A stretch of DNA of 64,000 nt from Xanthobacteraceae bacterium (GCA_029266425.1 JAQSWY010000006.1:84888-148887), one strand, 5' to 3'; shown: positions 43,886-52,679, counted from the first letter of the stretch. The notes: generated from the sequence alone by a model not told the origin. Numbers and translations: made by a program.

Positions 43886-44875
43886 ATGAGCGATATCTGC
43901 CTCGTTCTCCAAGCCATCCACGCCGCCGGCATCGAGCGGCTGCGCAAGGCGGGCTGCGATGTGCGCTTCGCCTCTTCGCTGGTCCCTACGGTCCTCGTGC
44001 GCGAAGTCGCCGATGCCCGCGCCGTATTGACCCGCGATGCGTCGGTCAGCGACGTCTTGATGGAAGCGGCGCCGCGCCTCGCCGTCATCGGTGTCCATGG
44101 CGCCGGCGTCGACAATGTCGCGGTCGAGGCGGCGACCGCTCGCGGCATCGCCGTCGTCAACACACCGGGCGCCAATGCGCGCTCGGTCGCAGAGCACGCG
44201 CTGGCGCTCACCTTCCATCTCGCCAAGGCCATCGGCGGCGGCGACCGCGCGGCACGGCAGAGCGATGCCTCGTTCAAATACCGTGCCCGCTTCGTCGAGC
44301 TCGAAGGCGCCACCTTCGGCGTCGTCGGCTTCGGTGCCATCGGCCGGGCGACGGCACGGCTCGCCAAAGCGCTCGGCATGGAGGTCATCGGCTGGTCGCG
44401 CGGCGCGAGCGAGGCGGAATTCGCTACCGAGGGCGTGCGGCGGATGGCGAGCCTCGACGAGGTGCTCACTGACAGCGACGTTGTCTCGCTGCATCTGCCG
44501 GGTGCGCCGTCCACGCGCAATCTCATCGGCCGCGACCAGCTCGCCCGGATGCGGCCGAACGCCTTCCTCATCAATACCGGGCGCGGCACTGTGGTCGACG
44601 AGGCGGCGCTCGCCGAGGCGCTGGCGGCGCGGCGCATCGCCGGCGCCGGCCTCGACGTGTTCGCGGTGGAGCCGCTGCCGGCAACGTCGCCGCTCATCGG
44701 GCTCGACAATGTCGTGCTGACGCCCCATGTCGGCGGCTCGACCGACGCCGCGATGTACCGCACCGCGACTACGCTTGCCGAAGAGGTGCTGGCGGTGCTC
44801 GAAGGCGTGAGGCCGGATCATCTGGTGAACGAGGTGGTCTGGCCGGTAGACGGCGCGAAGGAATGCGGGCTGTGA
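43886..44875 (+). CDS. D-isomer-specific 2-hydroxyacid dehydrogenase
   Basis: The 329-residue protein has the NAD-binding GVVGFGAIGRATARLAKALG near 145-164 and catalytic residues of the family: Arg in NTGRGTVVDEAAL near 228, Glu in FAVEPLP near 260 and His in LTPHVGGSTD near 276. It reversibly reduces 2-oxo acids to D-2-hydroxy acids. I prefer MSDICLVLQAIH at 43886; ATG 43862 adds eight residues. It may act on the 2-oxo acid formed by the neighbouring aldolase. Confidence 0.87.
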   Translation: MSDICLVLQAIHAAGIERLRKAGCDVRFASSLVPTVLVREVADARAVLTRDASVSDVLMEAAPRLAVIGVHGAGVDNVAVEAATARGIAVVNTPGANARSVAEHALALTFHLAKAIGGGDRAARQSDASFKYRARFVELEGATFGVVGFGAIGRATARLAKALGMEVIGWSRGASEAEFATEGVRRMASLDEVLTDSDVVSLHLPGAPSTRNLIGRDQLARMRPNAFLINTGRGTVVDEAALAEALAARRIAGAGLDVFAVEPLPATSPLIGLDNVVLTPHVGGSTDAAMYRTATTLAEEVLAVLEGVRPDHLVNEVVWPVDGAKECGL

Positions 44876-46131
44876 CCCCCGCGCTGCGCTCCGCGCTCGC
44901 GCTTGCTGAGCGGCTGTTCGACGAATTGCGGGCCCACACCACCGACGCGCCGGGCATCACCCGCGCCGCCTATGGCGAGAGTGAGCAATTCGCCCATGAG
45001 CTGCTCAAGCGCACGGGGCGCGAGCTCGGTCTCGCGCAGGCAATCGACGCCGCCGGCAATCTCTATCTGACCATGCCGGGAGAAGATTCCGAGCTGCCCT
45101 CCTGGATCATCGGCTCGCACATCGATTCCGTGCCGCATGGCGGCAATTTCGACGGCGCCGCAGGCGTGCTCGCCGGCATCGCAGTCGCTGCCGCGCTGAA
45201 GGGTGAAGGCCGACAGCTCAAGCGCAATCTCACCATCATGGTGATCCGTGCCGAGGAGAGCACCTGGTTCCCGGTCTCCTATCTCGGCAGCCGCGCGGCG
45301 TTCGGTATTTTACCCGCCGAGGCGCTGGAGACCTGCCGGGCGGATACCGGGCTGACGCTTCGCAGCCACATGGAAGCGCTCGACTTCCGGCCGGATGCCG
45401 TGGCGGCGGGCGAAGCTTATCTCGATCCCGCCCGCATCCACGGCTTCATCGAAGTCCATATCGAGCAGGGGCCGGTGCTGGAACGCGAGGATGTGCCGGT
45501 CGGTCTCGTCACCGGCATCGCCGGCTCGTTCCGCTATCGCGAGGCGCGCTGCCTCGGCGCCTATGGCCATTCCGGTGCGGTGCCGCGCGCCGATCGGCAG
45601 GATGCGGTGGTGGCGTTCGCCGAGCTCGTCGCCGCCCTGGAGCAGACGTGGGACGGGCTGGAGCGCGATGGCGAGCGGGCCACCATCACCTTCGGCGAGG
45701 TTGGCACCGATCCAACCCAGCACGCCTTCAGCAAGGTGCCCGGTGAAGTCGGTTTCTGCCTCGATGTGCGCAGCGAAAGCGCGGCCTGCCTCGAGCGCAT
45801 CCATGCCGAGCTGCGGCAGCACGCCGCCATCATCGAGCAGCGCCGCGGCGTGCGTTTCGACTGGGGCGAGCGCACCGGCAGCAGCGCCGCCGTGCTCGAT
45901 CCCGCGCTGCGTCAGCTTCTCGCGGCAAGCGCGGAGCGGCTCGGTATTCGAGCCATCGAGATGCCGAGCGGCGCCGGCCACGACACCTCGGTGTTTGCGA
46001 ACCAGGGCGTGCCCGCCGCGCTGGTTTTCGTACGCAACCAGAATGGCAGCCACAATCCGGACGAGGCGATGCGGATCGAGGATTTCGCCCGGGCGGTCGA
46101 GCTCATTCACCGCTGCGTCGTCGCGGACTGA
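44863..46131 (+). CDS. M20-family Zn amidohydrolase (N-carbamoyl amino acid/allantoate type)
   Basis: The 422-residue protein has binuclear zinc motifs: GSHIDSVPHGGNFDGAAGVL near 84-103, RAEESTWF near 128, HIEQGPVLE near 200 and GAGHDTSVF near 370. These fit the HyuC/AllC/ureidopropionase branch, which removes a carbamoyl or ureido group as CO2 and ammonia. The ATG at 44863 overlaps the dehydrogenase by 13 bases; a GTG at 44872 with a 4-base overlap and better-spaced AAGGA is an alternative. With DUF1989 and the ureohydrolase it points to ureido/guanidino amino acid breakdown. Confidence 0.88.
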   Translation: MRAVTPALRSALALAERLFDELRAHTTDAPGITRAAYGESEQFAHELLKRTGRELGLAQAIDAAGNLYLTMPGEDSELPSWIIGSHIDSVPHGGNFDGAAGVLAGIAVAAALKGEGRQLKRNLTIMVIRAEESTWFPVSYLGSRAAFGILPAEALETCRADTGLTLRSHMEALDFRPDAVAAGEAYLDPARIHGFIEVHIEQGPVLEREDVPVGLVTGIAGSFRYREARCLGAYGHSGAVPRADRQDAVVAFAELVAALEQTWDGLERDGERATITFGEVGTDPTQHAFSKVPGEVGFCLDVRSESAACLERIHAELRQHAAIIEQRRGVRFDWGERTGSSAAVLDPALRQLLAASAERLGIRAIEMPSGAGHDTSVFANQGVPAALVFVRNQNGSHNPDEAMRIEDFARAVELIHRCVVAD

Positions 46132-46146
46132 ATACCAACGATGAGC

Positions 46147-46230
46147 CGTCATCCCCGGGCTCGTCCCGGGGATCCACGTCCGTGACGAATGAACAACCGT
46201 GGATGGCCGGGACAAGCCCGGCCATGACGG
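46147..46230. repeat. Dispersed inverted repeat, family A copy 5
   Basis: This is nearly identical to copies 4 and 6, with arms cgtcatccccgggctcgtcc and ggccgggacaagcccggcca and a central cgtgacgaatgaacaaccgt. It lies between the converging amidohydrolase and SDR genes. Confidence 0.85.
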
Positions 46231-46297
46231 CAGAAAATCATCTGCCTGGCTGCCCACACGCGAAAATGTTGGTCAGGCGCGCCTTCGAGCCCAGGCG

Positions 46298-47068
46298 CTA
46301 ATGCATCCACAACCCGCCGGTCACATTGATCGACTGCCCGGTCATATAGGACGACTCGTCCGAGGCGAGGAAGGCGACGACGCGGGCGATGTCGTCGGGC
46401 ACGCCGACGCGACCGATCGGGATCAGCGACTCCCGCTCGCGCGCCGTCGGGAGGCCCTGCTCGACCGATTTGCGGTCGGCATCGTCACGCATCCGGGTGC
46501 CGACGATGGTGCCGGGGCAGACCGCGTTCACCGTGACGCCGAGCGGCGCCAGCTCCGCGGCGAGCGACTGGGTCAGCCCGATGACCGCGAATTTCGAGGC
46601 CGAGTAGGCGGCGTAATTCGGCTTGCCGATCTTCCCGAACCAGGAAGCGGTGTTGATGATGCGCCCGAAGCGGCGCTCCACCATGTGCGGCACCACCGCC
46701 TTGCAGATGTGGAACGCGCCGTCGGCATTGATGCGGAACACCCGGCGCCATTCCTCAGCCGCGAGCTCCATAACCGAGCCGACGCTGACCACCGCAGCGT
46801 TGTTCGAGACGATGTCGATCTTGCCGTAGCGGGCGCGCATCTCCCCGACTGCCGCCTGGACTTCCGCGAAGTCGCCTATGTCCGCGCTCAGGACCATGCA
46901 TCGCCGGCCGATCCGGACGATCGCGTCGGCGGTCTCCTCCGCGCCGGTAATGTCGATGTCGATGATGGCGACGTCGCAGCCTTCCTCAGCGAGGCGGGTG
47001 GCGATGCGCCGGCCGATGCCGACCGCGCCGCCGGTGACCAGCGCGCTTCTTCCGTCGAGATTATACAT
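46298..47068 (-). CDS. SDR-family NAD(P)-dependent oxidoreductase
   Basis: The 256-residue protein has VTGGAVGIGRRIATRLA near 13, NNAAVVSVG near 90, Ser in NTASWFGKIG near 141 and YSASK near 155, a complete classical active site. The start MYNLDGRSALVTGG at 47068 is chosen over a longer GC-rich ORF. It is the last gene of the leftward Liv importer operon, so it probably oxidises the imported compound or a product. Confidence 0.9.
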   Translation of the reverse strand: MYNLDGRSALVTGGAVGIGRRIATRLAEEGCDVAIIDIDITGAEETADAIVRIGRRCMVLSADIGDFAEVQAAVGEMRARYGKIDIVSNNAAVVSVGSVMELAAEEWRRVFRINADGAFHICKAVVPHMVERRFGRIINTASWFGKIGKPNYAAYSASKFAVIGLTQSLAAELAPLGVTVNAVCPGTIVGTRMRDDADRKSVEQGLPTARERESLIPIGRVGVPDDIARVVAFLASDESSYMTGQSINVTGGLWMH

Positions 47069-47126
47069 CGCAGCCACAGTCCAATAGCGGTGAGGTAAAG
47101 AAAGGCCATCCGACACCGGACGGCGT

Positions 47127-47855
47127 CTAATGCCCGTCGGCGGTCGGCAGGAAGATGTCCTTGATGCGGGCGTCGGCGGCCATCTTCGTGGCCGGCCCCG
47201 AGCATTGCAGCGAGCCGTGCTCCAGCGCGTAGACATAGTCGGCGACCTGGAACGACAGATCGATGTTCTGCTCCACCAGTATGATCGAGACGCCGCTCTC
47301 GGCGAGCTTGAGCACGATCTCGAAGATCTGGTGGATGATGATCGGCGCGAGGCCGAGCGAGGGCTCGTCGAGCAGGAGCAATTCGGGGCTGCCCATCAGC
47401 GCCCGGCCGATCGCCAGCATCTGCTGCTGGCCGCCGGAGAGCCGGCTGGCGGATTGGGGGCGGCGCTCGCCGAGGATCGGGAACAGCGCGAACACCTCGT
47501 CGCGCAGCTCATCGAAGCGCTTGCCGCGCCCGGCGACATAGCCGGTGATGAGGTTCTCCTCGATCGACAGATGCTGAAACACCCGCCGGCCCTCGGGGCA
47601 ATGGCCGAGGCCGAGCCGCGCCATCTGGTAGGGCTTCATGCCCGCCACCGGCTGGCCCTTGAACAGGATGCTTCCCGCGCTCGGCCGGTTGAGGCCGCTC
47701 AGCGTGCGCAGCAGCGTCGTCTTGCCGGCGCCGTTCGGCCCGATGATGCAGACCACCTCGCCGGAAAGCACCTCAAGGCTGATGCCATGTAATACTTTCA
47801 CCCTCCCGTAGCCGGACTCGATTCTGTCGACCGCGAGCAGCGGCTTGGATGTCAT
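47127..47855 (-). CDS. livF: Branched-chain amino acid-type ABC transporter ATPase LivF
   Basis: The 242-residue ATPase has Walker A GPNGAGKTTLLRTLSG near 40, the LivF-type GHCPEGRRVFQHLSIEEN near 84-101, signature LSGGQQQMLAIGR near 140 and Walker B LLLLDEPSLGLAPIIIH near 160. The ATG at 47855 lies within the livG coding sequence (about 83 bases overlap). It drives import together with LivG. Confidence 0.92.
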   Translation of the reverse strand: MTSKPLLAVDRIESGYGRVKVLHGISLEVLSGEVVCIIGPNGAGKTTLLRTLSGLNRPSAGSILFKGQPVAGMKPYQMARLGLGHCPEGRRVFQHLSIEENLITGYVAGRGKRFDELRDEVFALFPILGERRPQSASRLSGGQQQMLAIGRALMGSPELLLLDEPSLGLAPIIIHQIFEIVLKLAESGVSIILVEQNIDLSFQVADYVYALEHGSLQCSGPATKMAADARIKDIFLPTADGH

Positions 47856-48612
47856 CGGTCGCTCCTGGGTGGCCAAGGTAAGCCTCCTGCACTTGGGTGT
47901 TCGCTCGGATTTCCGCGGCCGTGCCCTGTGCCAGCACCGCACCGCGATTCATCACGATGATCCGGTCCGAGATGGACATGATCAGCTTCATGTCATGCTC
48001 GATCAGCACCATCGCCATGTGCGGCGCGCGCAGATCGAGGATGTGCTGCTTGAGCTTCTCGGTCTCGCCATGGTTGAGGCCGGCCGCCGGCTCGTCGAGC
48101 AGCAATACGCGCGGTTCGGAGACGATGGCGCGGGCGAGTTCCACCAGCTTCTGCTGGCCATAGGCGAGGCTGCCGGCCTGCCGCTCCGCATAGGGGGCAA
48201 GGCCGAGTCGCTCCAGCACGGCGTGGCACTTTGCGCGCCGCTCCTCGGCCGCCGCCCGTCCGGCAAGGCCGAAGGTGTCGGCGATGAGGCTGCCGATCCG
48301 CGGCGGCACGAGCACCACTTCGAGGTTCTGCACGACGCTCATGCCGTCGAACAGCCGGATGTTCTGGTAGGTGCGGCTGAGCCCGGCATGGGCGATGCGG
48401 TATTTGGGCAGCCTCTGCAGCTCGGTATCGTCGATCAGTATCCGCCCCGAGGTGACGCTGTAGGAGCCGGCCGCCATATTGACGAGGGTCGACTTGCCGG
48501 CGCCGTTCGGACCGATGACGGCGGTGATCAGCCCCGGCTCGACGTCCAAGGTGACGTCGTTGATCGCGGCAACCGCACCGAAGCGCTTGGTGACATGCTC
48601 GAACCTCAGCAT
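47773..48612 (-). CDS. livG: Branched-chain amino acid-type ABC transporter ATPase LivG
   Basis: The 279-residue ATPase has Walker A GPNGAGKSTLVNMAAG near 34, GLSRTYQNIRLFDGMSV near 77, Walker B VLLLDEPAAGLNHGE near 159 and H-loop LIEHDM near 190. The Walker signature is a weaker SLAYGQQKLVELAR near 139, as usual for LivG. The conserved family end is QEAYLG near 240. About 34 residues follow, read in a frame that overlaps livF by 83 bases. Confidence 0.9.
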   Translation of the reverse strand: MLRFEHVTKRFGAVAAINDVTLDVEPGLITAVIGPNGAGKSTLVNMAAGSYSVTSGRILIDDTELQRLPKYRIAHAGLSRTYQNIRLFDGMSVVQNLEVVLVPPRIGSLIADTFGLAGRAAAEERRAKCHAVLERLGLAPYAERQAGSLAYGQQKLVELARAIVSEPRVLLLDEPAAGLNHGETEKLKQHILDLRAPHMAMVLIEHDMKLIMSISDRIIVMNRGAVLAQGTAAEIRANTQVQEAYLGHPGATDDIQAAARGRQNRVRLREGESITWHQP

Positions 48613-49610
48613 CAGCGGCCCCCGAGCTTGCGCACCAGCCAGCGCGGGCCGAAGTCGCGGCTGATGAGGCCTCGCGGCCGCGCCAGGATGATGAGAACGA
48701 GGGCGAGCCCGTAGAGCAGCAGCCGGTAGTCGGCATAGGCGCGCAGCAGCTCCGGGATCAGGATCAGCAGCGCCGCGCCGAGGATGGCGCCGAACGGATT
48801 GCCGAGACCGCCGACCACGATGACCAGCACGATCACCAGCGATTCCCAGAAGGTGAAGCTCTCGGGGCTTACGAAGCGCTGCATGGCGGCGAACACCACC
48901 CCGCCGGCGCCGCCGATGAAGGCGCTGAAGCCGAAGGCGACCAGCTTGACCTTCGTGGTGTCGATGCCGCAGCCGCGCGCCGCGTCCTGGTCCTCGCGCA
49001 CCGCGGCGAGCGCGGTGCCGAGCGCGCTGTCCTGCACCCGCCAGGCGAACAGGAAGACAACGACCAACATACCGACGAGCAGATAGAGGAAGTCGAGCGG
49101 CGTATCGAAGGTCCAGCCGAGAAGGTGCGCCTCGTCGATCCGGGCGATGCCCTGCGGGCCGTTGGTCAGCCCGTCGAGATTGTTCATCAGCACCCGGATG
49201 ATCTCGCCGAAGCCGAGCGTGACGATGGCGAGATAGTCGCCGCGCAGCCTCAGGACGGGTATGCCGAGCAGCACGCCGGCGATCCCGGCGAGCGAGGCGC
49301 CGATCAGCAGCACCAACGCGAACGGCAGATGGATGTCGAACTGGCCCGAGGCCAGCAGCGCATAGGTATAGGCGCCGATGGCATAGAAGGCGACATAGCC
49401 GAGATCGAGCAGGCCGGCATAGCCGACCACGATGTTCAGCCCGAGGCCGAGAATGGCGTAGAGCAGGATCATGTCGAGGATGCGCAGCGGATAGGTCGGC
49501 AGGAAATGCCCGGCTACCAGTGCGGCAATGGGGATGAGCAGCAGGACCGCGGCGGCGCGGCCCGTTGCGAGGCGGCTCGGGGCCGCCAGCGGGTGCGCTT
49601 CAGAAGTCAC
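48612..49610 (-). CDS. livM: Branched-chain amino acid-type ABC transporter permease LivM
   Basis: The 332-residue permease has about nine helices and LivM motifs: AILGLGLNIVVGYAGLLDLG near 52-71, RLRGDYLAIVTLGFGEIIRV near 122-141 and VVGGLGNPFGAILGAALLI near 266. It overlaps livH by 11 bases at its start and touches livG at its end. Confidence 0.93.
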   Translation of the reverse strand: MTSEAHPLAAPSRLATGRAAAVLLLIPIAALVAGHFLPTYPLRILDMILLYAILGLGLNIVVGYAGLLDLGYVAFYAIGAYTYALLASGQFDIHLPFALVLLIGASLAGIAGVLLGIPVLRLRGDYLAIVTLGFGEIIRVLMNNLDGLTNGPQGIARIDEAHLLGWTFDTPLDFLYLLVGMLVVVFLFAWRVQDSALGTALAAVREDQDAARGCGIDTTKVKLVAFGFSAFIGGAGGVVFAAMQRFVSPESFTFWESLVIVLVIVVGGLGNPFGAILGAALLILIPELLRAYADYRLLLYGLALVLIILARPRGLISRDFGPRWLVRKLGGR

Positions 49611-50541
49611 TCTTGTACACCATGGTTTCTTCGCTGACGTGCTCGCCGAGCAGGCCCGCCGGACGGAACAGCAGGATCAGCACCAGCACCGAGAAAGCGA
49701 AGATGTCGCGATACTCGGTGCCGATGAGGCCGCCGGTGAGTACCGGCATCCAGGCGGTGGCGAAGGTCTCGATGGCGCCCAGCAGGAAGCCGCCGAGCAC
49801 CGCGCCGGGGATCGAGCCGATGCCGCCGAGGATCGCCGCGGTGAACGCCTTCATGCCGATGACGAAGCCCATGGTGAAGGTGGCGACGCCGTAGAAGGAC
49901 GAATAGAGGATGCCGGCGACCGCCCCGAGACCCGGGCCGATGAAGAAGATCAGCGAGATCGCGGTGTTCGGATTGATACCGACCAGCGAGGCGGTCTCGG
50001 CATTCTCGGCGACAGCGCGGATGCGCACGCCGAGGCTGGTGCGGTTCACGAACAGTTCCAGCCCGACCATCAGGATGACCGCCACTAGGAAGATGGTGAT
50101 CTGCTTGTAGGTGACGATGGCGCCGAACAGGTCGATCACTCCGCTCGGCAGGAAGGATGGGTAGATCTGCGGGCGGCGGCCGGCGAGCAGCATCACCGCG
50201 TTCTGGATCACCACCGCCATGCCGAGCGCGGAGAGCATCGGCGCAAGCCGCGTGGTGCCGCGCAGCGGGCGATAGGCGACGATCTCGACGCTGACCCCGA
50301 TCAGCCCGATGGCGACGAAGGTGAGGAGCCCGACCAGTATGCCGCCCATCGGATGCCCGGCGACGCCGAGCGCGCCGGCCAGAGCGAGACCGATGAAGGC
50401 GCCCGCGGTGAACAATTCGCTATGGGCGAAATTGATGAGGCGCAGGACGCCATAGACCATCGTGTAGCCGAGCGCGATCAGGGCATAGATCGAGCCGACG
50501 GTCAGCGCATTGATGGTTTGCTGCAGGATCAGGGAGCCCAT
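49600..50541 (-). CDS. livH: Branched-chain amino acid-type ABC transporter permease LivH
   Basis: The 313-residue permease has about eight helices with the LivH start LQQTINALTVGSIYALIALG near 6-25 and TMVYGVLRLINFAHSELF, plus the GMKAFTAAILGGIGSIPGAV loop near 227-246. With LivM it forms the channel. A strong hairpin lies between it and the solute-binding gene upstream. Confidence 0.93.
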   Translation of the reverse strand: MGSLILQQTINALTVGSIYALIALGYTMVYGVLRLINFAHSELFTAGAFIGLALAGALGVAGHPMGGILVGLLTFVAIGLIGVSVEIVAYRPLRGTTRLAPMLSALGMAVVIQNAVMLLAGRRPQIYPSFLPSGVIDLFGAIVTYKQITIFLVAVILMVGLELFVNRTSLGVRIRAVAENAETASLVGINPNTAISLIFFIGPGLGAVAGILYSSFYGVATFTMGFVIGMKAFTAAILGGIGSIPGAVLGGFLLGAIETFATAWMPVLTGGLIGTEYRDIFAFSVLVLILLFRPAGLLGEHVSEETMVYKSDF

Positions 50542-50627
50542 CGGCAGCCCTCTCTCGTTAGTCGGAGTATCTTGGCCGGAGTGGGAAAACTCTTCCGCGG
50601 CATCGGCCGAGGCACGGAAATCACTGG

Positions 50628-50664
50628 GGCCGTGCCCGGCGGGTATCGCCCGCCGGGCACGGCC
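50628..50664 (-). terminator. Strong intercistronic hairpin between Liv solute-binding gene and livH
   Basis: ggccgtgcccggcggg (50628-50643) and cccgccgggcacggcc (50649-50664) form a perfect 16-bp stem with a 5-base loop. No T-run follows on the transcribed (minus) strand, so it more likely protects the upstream message, as in other transport operons, than ends it fully. Confidence 0.65.
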
Positions 50665-50676
50665 ATTAGGCGGCTC

Positions 50677-51783
50677 TCACTTCACCAGCGAGAACGTGTC
50701 GCCCTTGACCGCATAGAGGAAGAGGAAGGGCTTCTTCAGCTCGCCCTCCGGCGTGAAGGCGACATGGCCGACGATGCCGTCAAAGTCGCTCTTGGCGATC
50801 TCGGCGACTATGCCGGCGCGGGTCAGCGGGGTCGGGGCCTTCTTCATCGCCTCGATGATGATGTTGGCCTCGACATAGCCATAGGCGGAATAGGGGCCGG
50901 GCTCCTCGCCGAAGGCGGCCTTGTAGTCGGCGGCGAACTTCTTCAGAGCCGGCGAGGAATCATAGGGCGGCGCCTGGAAAGAGACGACCGCGCCTTGTGA
51001 GGCCGGGCCGGCGCCGGCGATGAAGTCCGGGGTGAAGGCGGAGTCGGCGGCGAAGAATGTGCCCTTCAGCCCGAACTCGCGGGCCTGCTTCACGAACAGG
51101 CCGACCGCCGGCATGACGCCGCCGAAATAGATGACGTCGGGGTTCTCGCCGCGGATGCTGGTCAGCAGCGCGCTGAAATCGACGTCGGTCTGAGCGATGC
51201 CGGAGAAGGACGTGACCTTGCCGCCGCCTTTGGTGAAGTTGTCGCGGAACACTTCGGCGACGCCCTGGCCGAAGGCCTGCTTGTCATGAACGATGGCGGC
51301 GGTCTTCGCCTTCAGCGAGGTGAGGGCATATTCCGCCGGTGCCGCGCCCTGCGAGAGGTCGTTGGCGATCGGGCGGAACAGGTTCTTGTAGCCGGACTTG
51401 GTGACCTTCGGGTTCGAGGCGTTGGTCACCTGCGGCATGCCGCAGCGATTATAGACGTCCGAGGAGGGAATGGTGACGCCGCTGTTGAAGTTGGCGACGA
51501 CACCGAGGATGTCCTTGTTGTCGCAATGCTTCTGCGCGATCAGCGTGCCCTGCTTGGGGTCGCCGCCATCGTCGTCGCGCTGCAGCACGAGCTTCTGGCC
51601 CTGCACCCCGCCGGCGGCATTGGCCTGGCGGATCGCGAGTTCCATGCCGTTCTGCCAGGTGGTGCCGAACAGCGCCTCGGCATTGCTGGTGGGGCCGGCC
51701 GTGCCGATGACGATGTCGGCGCGGGCGGTGGTCGACAGCGCGGCGAGCGCCGCGGCGGCGAAGAGAAGCGATCTTGCCTTCAT
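50677..51783 (-). CDS. Branched-chain amino acid-type ABC transporter solute-binding protein
   Basis: The 368-residue periplasmic protein has a signal peptide (1-22, TTARAD) and a type I binding fold: GTAGPTSNAEALFGTTWQNG near 27-46, the LVLQRDDDGGDPKQGTLIAQ segment near 65-84, and ENPDVIYFGGVMPAVGLFVK near 216. It heads the leftward liv operon. The linked genes suggest an amino acid or cyclic derivative as ligand rather than a house-keeping branched-chain amino acid, but this is inference. Confidence 0.9.
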   Translation of the reverse strand: MKARSLLFAAAALAALSTTARADIVIGTAGPTSNAEALFGTTWQNGMELAIRQANAAGGVQGQKLVLQRDDDGGDPKQGTLIAQKHCDNKDILGVVANFNSGVTIPSSDVYNRCGMPQVTNASNPKVTKSGYKNLFRPIANDLSQGAAPAEYALTSLKAKTAAIVHDKQAFGQGVAEVFRDNFTKGGGKVTSFSGIAQTDVDFSALLTSIRGENPDVIYFGGVMPAVGLFVKQAREFGLKGTFFAADSAFTPDFIAGAGPASQGAVVSFQAPPYDSSPALKKFAADYKAAFGEEPGPYSAYGYVEANIIIEAMKKAPTPLTRAGIVAEIAKSDFDGIVGHVAFTPEGELKKPFLFLYAVKGDTFSLVK

Positions 51784-51862
51784 GCTAGTCCCCTCTGTTT
51801 TTCGGGCCCGTTGTGGGGCCTGCGTTTGATCGGGGTGCCAACATGCGCCGGCATCCCAGGCT

Positions 51863-52537
51863 TCAGGCGATATCCTTCACCTTTCCGCGGCGGCCTTCGG
51901 CCAGCGACGCGACGAGGTTGCGGGAGACTCGCTGAATATGTGCGCGCAGCGTGTCGACGCCGCGCCTGGTGTCGCGCAGCCGCGCAAAGGCGGTCAGCGC
52001 CTGGTGATCGGCGAGTTCGCGCTCGACATCCTCCGCGACCGCGATCTGCAGGTTCACGTAGCGATTGGCGTTGTCGTGCACCGTGCGCAGCAGGCGGATG
52101 GCGATGGTGTTGCCGCTGGGGCGATAGAGCGCCTCGTGGAAGCGCCAGTTCAGCTCGCCCCAATTCTCGACGCTGCCGGTGCTCATCGCCTCCTCGGTCA
52201 CGCGCTCGGCAAGCGCGAAATCGGCTTCGACCATGCGCGGTATGGCGGCCTCGAACAGCCAGGTCTCCAGCCGCAGGCGGATCTCGAAAAGCTCCTCGAT
52301 CTCCTCCAGCGAGAGCGAGGACACCACGGTGCCCTTGTGCAGCTCGGAGACGACGAGCCCTTCCGCCTCGAGCTGGCGGATCGCCTCGCGCAGCGGAACG
52401 CGGGAGACGCCAAGCTGGGCGGCGAGCCGCTCCTGGCGCAGCGGCGCGCCCTCCGCGAGCTGTCCGGTGATGATCTGGCGCCGCAGTTCGGTGACGATCT
52501 GGTCGGTCAGCGACTGGCGTCCGATCTTGACAGTCAT
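51863..52537 (-). CDS. GntR-family (FCD) regulator of the Liv/catabolic operons
   Basis: The 224-residue protein has a winged helix (LRQERLAAQLGVSRVPLREA near 37-56, RQLEAEGLV) and an FCD domain with FHEALYRPSGN near 132 and an LADHQALTAFARL segment near 176. Its gene lies between the liv importer (same strand) and the divergent cupin-led catabolic operon. Two nearly identical palindromes lie in the intergenic region, one 16 bases before its own ATG, so it very likely represses itself and the catabolic genes. Confidence 0.92.
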   Translation of the reverse strand: MTVKIGRQSLTDQIVTELRRQIITGQLAEGAPLRQERLAAQLGVSRVPLREAIRQLEAEGLVVSELHKGTVVSSLSLEEIEELFEIRLRLETWLFEAAIPRMVEADFALAERVTEEAMSTGSVENWGELNWRFHEALYRPSGNTIAIRLLRTVHDNANRYVNLQIAVAEDVERELADHQALTAFARLRDTRRGVDTLRAHIQRVSRNLVASLAEGRRGKVKDIA

Positions 52538-52552
52538 GCTCTAAGCTCCATG

Positions 52553-52571
52553 ATTGAATACGATATTCAAT
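52553..52571. promoter_or_regulatory. GntR operator site 1
   Basis: ATTGAATA-cga-TATTCAAT is a perfect inverted repeat with 8-base arms and a 3-base spacer. It lies 16 bases upstream of the GntR start codon on the minus strand. Size and spacing fit FCD-subfamily GntR operators. Confidence 0.75.
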
Positions 52572-52660
52572 TGACGTATCTCAACAAGCACAAATTTTGT
52601 GCTGTTTGTGTCCGAATGAATCCATTTTTTAGGCTTTGCGTCGTGCCGCGTCAGGTCTAG

Positions 52661-52679
52661 GCTGAATATTGTATTCAAT
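52661..52679. promoter_or_regulatory. GntR operator site 2
   Basis: gcTGAATA-ttg-TATTCAat repeats site 1, matching at all but the two outermost bases of the left arm. It lies 37 bases upstream of the cupin gene. With site 1 it brackets the divergent promoter, which suggests simultaneous control of both directions. Confidence 0.75.

Noticed and set aside
42824..44821. A 665-codon open frame on the minus strand
   Set aside because: It is antisense to an SDR and a 2-hydroxyacid dehydrogenase with clear motifs and reads through a palindromic repeat.
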